Source: Nitrosomonas sp. Nm34
Lineage (GTDB): Bacteria > Pseudomonadota > Gammaproteobacteria > Burkholderiales > Nitrosomonadaceae
DNA length: 40,926 nt
Direction: 5' to 3'
NCBI RefSeq assembly: GCF_900113925.1
Contig: NZ_FORD01000026.1
Location: 1 to 40,926, forward strand
Shown: positions 36,019 through 40,926 of the stretch, piece after piece
How the letters are laid out: each line of letters opens with the position of its first letter
Position numbering within the stretch: the first letter of the stretch is position 1
The notes under the pieces: generated by a model
Told to the model about the DNA's origin: nothing
What the model saw: only the letters and a program-made list of their open reading frames with translations
Databases searched by the model: none
Position numbers and translations under genes: made by a program

Positions 36019-36908
36019 AAGCGGAATCGTGGCGGATTACCAAACTGGGGGAAAAGCCGAAACGCACTTGGGATGAAGCAGCCTATAAATGGCTGATGGA
36101 AACACAGCATAAAAAGACCCATCATGATGATGTAGCAAAAATTAGCTGGCTCCAACAGTTCTTTAGAGGAAAACTTCTGGATGAACTCACGCGGGATGTT
36201 ATTGCAAGGATAGGTGATTTAAAGCTAAAGGAAACGAGTCCAGCTACCGCTAATCGTTTATTGGCGCTCATTCGCTCTATCCTGCGCCGATCTGCCCTTG
36301 ATTGGGAGTGGATCGACAAACCGCCTGTCATCAAGCTATACCGTGAAGCAAAGCGGCGAGTGCGTTACCTGAGTCCAATGCAAGCAAACCTGCTTTTGCA
36401 GGAATTGCCGGAACATTTGGCGGATATCGTCAAGTTCTCGCTGGCAACAGGTTTGAGGCGGTCAAATGTGACAAAACTGGAATGGTCGCAAGTGGACATG
36501 CAACGCAATGTGGCATGGATACACGGCGATCAAGCCAAAGCAGGAAAACCGATTCACGTCACGCTCAATGCGACGGCTATAGCAGTATTAACCAAACAGA
36601 TCGACAAGCATCCTAAGTCAGTATTCAGCTACAAAGGAAGACCGATCACCCAGGTTAATACCAAAGCTTGGTATAAAGCGTTAAAACGTGCAGGTATTGA
36701 GGATTTCCGCTGGCATGATTTGCGGCATACCTGGGCGAGCTGGTTGACCCAAAACGGCGTGCCGCTCAATGTCATCCAGGAAATGGGAGCTTGGGAATCG
36801 GCTGAGATGGTAAGGCGTTACGCTCATCTTGCTCCTGAGCAATTTTCTCAGCATGCGCGTGTCGTGGATAACGTGCTGAATAGCACAAATTTGACACAAT
36901 CGGAGTAA
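35895..36908 (+). CDS. Tyrosine recombinase integrase
   Basis: The 337-residue protein has an N-terminal AP2-like DNA-binding part (MSLIKRGKTWWISFTRPSGE), a core-binding SAM-like domain (about 60-155) and a catalytic domain. The catalytic residues are all present: R188 in SLATGLRRSNV, the beta-hairpin lysine region (HGDQAKAGKPI), H274 and R277 in WHDLRHTWASW, the Trp in MGAWESAEM replacing the usual His, and nucleophile Y309 in RRYAHLAPEQ. A short sequence GGGAGAAAAC precedes the ATG. It stands 35 bases from the tRNA-Thr attachment site and points toward it, so it almost certainly catalysed insertion there. It appears intact. Confidence 0.93.
   Translation: MSLIKRGKTWWISFTRPSGERVRRSAATEDRTQAQELHDKLKAESWRITKLGEKPKRTWDEAAYKWLMETQHKKTHHDDVAKISWLQQFFRGKLLDELTRDVIARIGDLKLKETSPATANRLLALIRSILRRSALDWEWIDKPPVIKLYREAKRRVRYLSPMQANLLLQELPEHLADIVKFSLATGLRRSNVTKLEWSQVDMQRNVAWIHGDQAKAGKPIHVTLNATAIAVLTKQIDKHPKSVFSYKGRPITQVNTKAWYKALKRAGIEDFRWHDLRHTWASWLTQNGVPLNVIQEMGAWESAEMVRRYAHLAPEQFSQHARVVDNVLNSTNLTQSE
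36891..36901. repeat. Possible integrase arm-type site, right
   Basis: TTGACACAATC lies within the last codons of the integrase gene, about 42 bases from the attachment site. It repeats the 11-mer near the other end of the island (29901-29911) in the same orientation. Confidence 0.35.
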
Positions 36909-36942
36909 GAAGTAATCAGTAGTTGCGCTAACTTGTTGATTT

Positions 36943-37019
<77 letters not shown>

Positions 37020-37229
37020 GTTCTAAATTTCTGACAAGGGCGAAATTATAGAGGTTTAAGAGGCTGTGAGCAATTATAAGTCTTTTGATAAGCAGATATA
37101 TTAACAATAAAATTTAAAAATTATTAACATAAACAATTGAACAAAATAAATTATCAATAATTTCAGCTAAATTCTCTGATTATCTCCAAAAATCTGTACA
37201 TTTTCAGCAAAAAAAGCCATAATTTCACA

Positions 37230-37685
37230 ATGACATTTAGAAATATATCAGCTAAAAATATTTTGGTGATTCATGGGCCCAATTTGAATCTTCTGGGTAA
37301 GCGGGAGCCAGAAATTTATGGCAAAACCACTTTGAATGATATTAACAGAAAATTATCTGCAATATCACGAGCGGCCGAAGTAAAGCTAAATACTTTTCAA
37401 AGTAATAATGAGGGTGAATTAATAAACCGGGTACAGCAAGCAATGGATGATGAAACTGATTTCATCATTATCAATCCAGCAGGATTAACTCATACCAGTA
37501 TAGCTTTACGGGATGCTTTAGCCGCAACAGGAGTGCCTTTTATTGAAATACATCTTTCTAATATTTATGCACGTGAAGTATTTCGTCATAAATCATACTT
37601 TTCTGATCTTGCAATTGGTGTGATCAGCGGCCTAGGGGCAAAGGGTTATGAACTAGCATTACTGTTTGCTTTAAATGATCGATAG
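37230..37685 (+). CDS. aroQ: Type II 3-dehydroquinate dehydratase
   Basis: The 151-residue protein is of normal length for the dodecameric type II enzyme, which converts 3-dehydroquinate to 3-dehydroshikimate in the shikimate pathway. Visible signature segments are [20 protein letters not shown] with the catalytic tyrosine, [33 protein letters not shown] and [19 protein letters not shown] with the catalytic histidine. The ATG gives a short N-terminal extension ([10 protein letters not shown]). It precedes accB-accC, a pairing conserved across many proteobacteria. A gap of 284 bases without a gene separates it from accB. Confidence 0.95.
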   Translation: MTFRNISAKNILVIHGPNLNLLGKREPEIYGKTTLNDINRKLSAISRAAEVKLNTFQSNNEGELINRVQQAMDDETDFIIINPAGLTHTSIALRDALAATGVPFIEIHLSNIYAREVFRHKSYFSDLAIGVISGLGAKGYELALLFALNDR

Positions 37686-37969
37686 TCTCCAACCCAATCT
37701 TTTAATGACTCGTATGTGCTTTGCTTAAGCATCAAACTAAAAATATATAGAAGACTAACGATAAAGAATAATAAATCATACAACGAATTGATAATATGTA
37801 GTAATATGCCGCCGCCACGTATTCAGATATGCATCGATGCATCCTTTGTTAGCGAACCACATAAGTTCTATTTTATATTTAAACCAAATCTTACAAACCT
37901 TGATCATGGATTGTGTCTCAGGTTTGATTTTAGATTACTCGTAAACGGAATGTTTCCGGGAGGCTGTAT

Positions 37970-38440
37970 ATGGATCTAAGAAAGCTAAAGAAACTTATCG
38001 AATTAGTTGAAGAATATAATATCGCTGAGTTAGAAATTACTGAAGGTGAAGAGAAAGTTCGTATCAATAAATCCGGCTACTCCTCACAAAATTATGCAGC
38101 CATACCTCAATTTTACCAAGCTGGTGCTGCCCCAACAGCATATGTGCCGGCCAGTACAACTGAGATTGCTCCAACCGGAACAGAAGCTAAGCCCAGTTTA
38201 CCGGAAGGACATATTGTTAAATCACCGATGGTAGGTACTTTTTATCGCGCTTCCGCACCCGGAGCAAAACCTTTTGTAGAAACAGGACAGACCGTTAAAG
38301 TGGGTGATACCTTATGTATTATTGAAGCAATGAAGCTTCTTAATGAAATAGAAGCCGACAAAGCTGGTGTGATCAAAGCCATTCTACTTGAAAATGGTCA
38401 GCCAGTTGAATATGGTGAGCCTTTATTTGTGATTGGATAA
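37970..38440 (+). CDS. accB: Biotin carboxyl carrier protein of acetyl-CoA carboxylase
   Basis: The 156-residue protein has GGGAGG as ribosome site. The N-terminal part ([20 protein letters not shown]) is followed by a Pro/Ala/Thr-rich linker ([19 protein letters not shown]) and a biotinyl domain. The domain contains the thumb and biotin-lysine motif [14 protein letters not shown] (biotinylated Lys in AMKL). The biotinylated protein carries CO2 from AccC to the carboxyltransferase in the first step of fatty-acid synthesis. It is 50 bases upstream of accC and probably in the same operon. Confidence 0.96.
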   Translation: MDLRKLKKLIELVEEYNIAELEITEGEEKVRINKSGYSSQNYAAIPQFYQAGAAPTAYVPASTTEIAPTGTEAKPSLPEGHIVKSPMVGTFYRASAPGAKPFVETGQTVKVGDTLCIIEAMKLLNEIEADKAGVIKAILLENGQPVEYGEPLFVIG

Positions 38441-38490
38441 TTTTTATATCCATTCTTTTGAATTAGCCCCTTCCAGATTTCACCTCAAAT

Positions 38491-39858
38491 ATGTTTGAGA
38501 AAATACTTATTGCCAATCGTGGCGAAATTGCTTTGCGTATTCAACGTGCATGCCGTGCCATGGGCATTAAAACCGTGGCAGTTCATTCTGAGGCAGACGC
38601 TGAAGCCAAGTATGTCAAACTGGCTGATGAATCCGTATGTATCGGCCCTGCTGCATCAAGCCAGAGCTATCTGAATGTACCGGCCATCATCAGTGCAGCA
38701 GAAGTAACGGATGCTGAAGCCATTCATCCAGGTTATGGTTTCCTCTCAGAAAATGCTGATTTTGCTGAAAGAGTAGAAAAAAGTGGCTTTGTCTTCATCG
38801 GCCCACGTCCAGAAACCATACGGTTAATGGGTGATAAAGTCAGCGCAAAAAATGCCATGAGGCAAGCAGGTGTTCCCTGCGTTCCTGGCTCAGATGATGC
38901 ATTACCGGAATCCATAGAGGAAATCAAGAAGATCGCCAAATCAATTGGCTATCCCATTATTATCAAAGCGGCTGGAGGTGGCGGAGGGCGAGGTATGCGT
39001 GTAGTCCATACGGAAGCCGCTCTCTCCAATGCAGTTATCACGACACGGAATGAAGCTCTAACAGCCTTCGGCAATCCAACCGTATATGCTGAAAAATATC
39101 TGGAAAATCCTCGTCATATTGAATTTCAAGTTTTAGTTGATGACTATGGCAATGCCGTTCATCTAGGTGAACGGGACTGTTCCGTGCAGCGTCGACATCA
39201 AAAAATTATTGAAGAAGCTCCAGCAACCAATATCCCCCCCCGAATGCGCGACAAAATTGGCGAGCGCTGCACGGAAGCCTGTCGTCGTATCAATTACCGG
39301 GGCGTGGGAACTTTTGAGTTTCTTTATGAGAACAATGAGTTCTATTTCATTGAGATGAATACGCGTTTACAGGTAGAACATCCGGTGACTGAGGCAGTTA
39401 CCGGCATCGATCTCGTTCAAGCGCAAATCTGGGTCGCAGCAGGAGAAAAACTCGCATTACGGCAGAAAGACATTGTGATCAAAGGACACGCCATTGAATG
39501 TCGTATTAACGCCGAAGACCCCTACAAACTAACCCCCTCGGCAGGTCGGATTACTCAATACCATGCTCCCGGTGGTCCGGGTATTCGGGTAGATTCTCAT
39601 GTCTACCACAACTATATGGTGCCACCTTATTATGATTCCATGATTGGCAAAATCATCGCATATGGAGATGATCGAGATCAAACCATTGCCAGAATGCGTA
39701 TTGCGCTGTCAGAAATGGTGGTGGATGGGATCAAAACCAATATTCCTCTACATCTTGACCTGTTATCCGATACCCATTTTCTTAATGGAGGGGTTTCAAT
39801 TCATTATCTCGAGCACAAACTTGCTTTGCATAATAAAGCAGGTAAGGAAAATGGTTAA
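38491..39858 (+). CDS. accC: Biotin carboxylase subunit of acetyl-CoA carboxylase
   Basis: The 455-residue protein has the usual size and ATP-grasp layout. N-terminal [20 protein letters not shown], the [13 protein letters not shown] segment, the glycine-rich lid [45 protein letters not shown] and [13 protein letters not shown] are all present. It carboxylates biotin on AccB with ATP and bicarbonate. It follows accB closely and its stop lies 30 bases before the prmA start, so the three genes are likely one transcript. The ribosome site is weak. Confidence 0.97.
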   Translation: MFEKILIANRGEIALRIQRACRAMGIKTVAVHSEADAEAKYVKLADESVCIGPAASSQSYLNVPAIISAAEVTDAEAIHPGYGFLSENADFAERVEKSGFVFIGPRPETIRLMGDKVSAKNAMRQAGVPCVPGSDDALPESIEEIKKIAKSIGYPIIIKAAGGGGGRGMRVVHTEAALSNAVITTRNEALTAFGNPTVYAEKYLENPRHIEFQVLVDDYGNAVHLGERDCSVQRRHQKIIEEAPATNIPPRMRDKIGERCTEACRRINYRGVGTFEFLYENNEFYFIEMNTRLQVEHPVTEAVTGIDLVQAQIWVAAGEKLALRQKDIVIKGHAIECRINAEDPYKLTPSAGRITQYHAPGGPGIRVDSHVYHNYMVPPYYDSMIGKIIAYGDDRDQTIARMRIALSEMVVDGIKTNIPLHLDLLSDTHFLNGGVSIHYLEHKLALHNKAGKENG

Positions 39859-39888
39859 ACAATCCTCTTGAAGTCACCCGTCGTTAAA

Positions 39889-40806
39889 ATGTCCTGGGTA
39901 TCACTTACCGTTGAAATCAATGCAGCACATGTTGAAATTTTAAGTGATAAACTATTCGAGCTAGGTGCCTTATCCGTTGATATTCAAGATGCTTCTGCCG
40001 GTACTGAACAAGAGCACCCTCTATTTGATGAACCTGGCGAAGTTACAGGCGAAATCTGGGAACAGGCGGCCGTCACTGCATTATTCGAACAAAATGCAAA
40101 TGTTCCGCTCATCATGCAAAAGGTTACCCAGGCACTGCAGCTTTCAACCCAGCCTGAATACCGTTTAGCTCGCCTGGAAGAGCAAGATTGGGTCAGATTG
40201 ACACAAGCACAGTTCGAGCCAATCAAAATATCATCACGGTTATGGATTGTTCCAAGCTGGCATCATCCCCCTGACCCGACCGCAATCAATTTGATTCTTG
40301 ATCCCGGACGTGCATTTGGTACTGGCAGCCACCCTACTACTCAACTTTGCCTCTCCTGGCTAGACAGTAATATTCAATCTGGTGAGACTGTACTCGATTA
40401 CGGATGTGGTTCAGGTATACTGGCAATTGCTGCGCTAAAGCTCGGCGCACGTAATGTGCTAGGCATTGATATTGACGCCAATGCTATTGCAGCTAGTCGT
40501 GATAATGCTGCACTCAATCGTTGCGAGCCGGAAAGAATACTCTTTTCCACAACATTAGACTTATCCCAAACCAACAAAAAAGAACAAAGGCAAGTTGATA
40601 AGGTGGTCGCAAATATCCTGGCCAACCCCATAATTATGCTAGCCCCCATATTGATGAATGCTTTGCGCAAAGGTGGCTCTCTAGCACTTTCTGGCATCCT
40701 TGAGGAGCAGGCTAACCAGGTCATAGATATTTATCGCCAATGGTTTGAAATAAATATTGCTAGCAAAAAAGAAGGCTGGGTGCTATTGGCCGGGATAAAA
40801 AAATAA
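39889..40806 (+). CDS. prmA: Ribosomal protein L11 methyltransferase
   Basis: The start is placed at ATG 39889 ([20 protein letters not shown]), the usual family N-terminus; TTG 39868 would add seven residues. The product (305 residues) has the N-terminal substrate-recognition domain and a Rossmann methyltransferase domain. The latter shows [22 protein letters not shown]-binding [20 protein letters not shown], and [15 protein letters not shown] with the N-I-x-x-N/P motif. It trimethylates L11. The accC-prmA arrangement is common in betaproteobacteria. Confidence 0.95.
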   Translation: MSWVSLTVEINAAHVEILSDKLFELGALSVDIQDASAGTEQEHPLFDEPGEVTGEIWEQAAVTALFEQNANVPLIMQKVTQALQLSTQPEYRLARLEEQDWVRLTQAQFEPIKISSRLWIVPSWHHPPDPTAINLILDPGRAFGTGSHPTTQLCLSWLDSNIQSGETVLDYGCGSGILAIAALKLGARNVLGIDIDANAIAASRDNAALNRCEPERILFSTTLDLSQTNKKEQRQVDKVVANILANPIIMLAPILMNALRKGGSLALSGILEEQANQVIDIYRQWFEINIASKKEGWVLLAGIKK

Positions 40807-40820
40807 CAATTTTTTCTCTA

Positions 40821-40926
40821 GGGTCTGTTGACATTTCACATAGGTAGCCACAGATATCCACACGCTATGGCTACCATACTTTCATAATTTCGCTTCAGCT
40901 TGTCGTATCGTGTCGCTATTGCCCGG
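40821..40926 (-). mobile_element. Edge of an IS5-family element with transposase C-terminus
   Basis: The terminal sequence GGGTCTGTTGACATTTCA (40821-40838) opens the element. On the minus strand the frame entering from base 926 reads RAIATRYDKLKRNYESMVAI then ACGYLWLP-M and stops at 40836-40838. R.IATRYDKL..NY...V.IA....W is the C-terminus of IS5-type transposases. The rest lies outside the window. It shares its terminal sequence with the decayed copy at 29340. Confidence 0.75.

Noticed and set aside
37716..37979. 87-codon frame between aroQ and accB
   Set aside because: It overlaps the accB ribosome site and start and has no domain; accB itself is certain.

Overview
The window reads as a chromosomal piece of a betaproteobacterium, most likely Nitrosomonadaceae (a Nitrosomonas-like ammonia oxidiser). 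This is inferred from moderate-to-low GC, the aroQ-accB-accC-prmA order, a porin, a serine-glyoxylate-type aminotransferase, cobalamin-dependent MetH and heavy insertion-sequence litter. No rRNA or diagnostic ammonia-oxidation gene is present, so the genus is not proven.

Region 1 (1-5300) is an IS graveyard. It holds a porin 3' end and decayed fragments of IS5-type, IS66 and IS3 transposases. A 112-codon minus-strand gene with a strong Shine-Dalgarno site looks like a truncated relative of vanadium haloperoxidases. Two perfect CRP-type palindromes (TGTGA-N6-TCACA) survive among the debris.

Region 2 (5366-12943) is the most interesting block. It encodes a CHASE2 adenylate/guanylate cyclase, a 1147-aa protein that fuses a FecR-like domain, TPRs and a TonB-receptor-like outer-membrane barrel, an 87-aa unknown protein, and a Crp-family regulator. 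The regulator has intact cyclic-nucleotide contacts and an E. coli-like DNA-recognition helix. A CRP-like site precedes the FecR fusion and a perfect one precedes the haloperoxidase-like gene. I infer a local outer-membrane-to-cAMP-to-Crp circuit.

Region 3 (13159-28963) is mostly ordinary chromosome: the aminotransferase, a WbpL/WecA-like and WbpM/CapD-like pair for surface polysaccharide, a YheS-like ABC-F protein, a DUF4139 protein, a NarX/NarL-like two-component pair, a diguanylate cyclase and metH. Three copies of a roughly 100-bp palindromic repeat are scattered between genes (14480, 24038, 29106).

Region 4 (29740-36988) is an integrative element in the 3' end of a tRNA-Thr(CGT) gene, bounded by a 46-bp direct repeat. 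It carries a tyrosine integrase, a helix-turn-helix excisionase-like gene, a replication-initiator-like gene, a TPR protein, a membrane protein and an older nested scar (a serine recombinase tail joined to a tRNA-Asn 3' fragment). Two of its genes are broken at homopolymers.

Region 5 (36944-40926) is the tRNA-Thr, then aroQ, accB, accC and prmA, ending in the edge of another IS5-type element.
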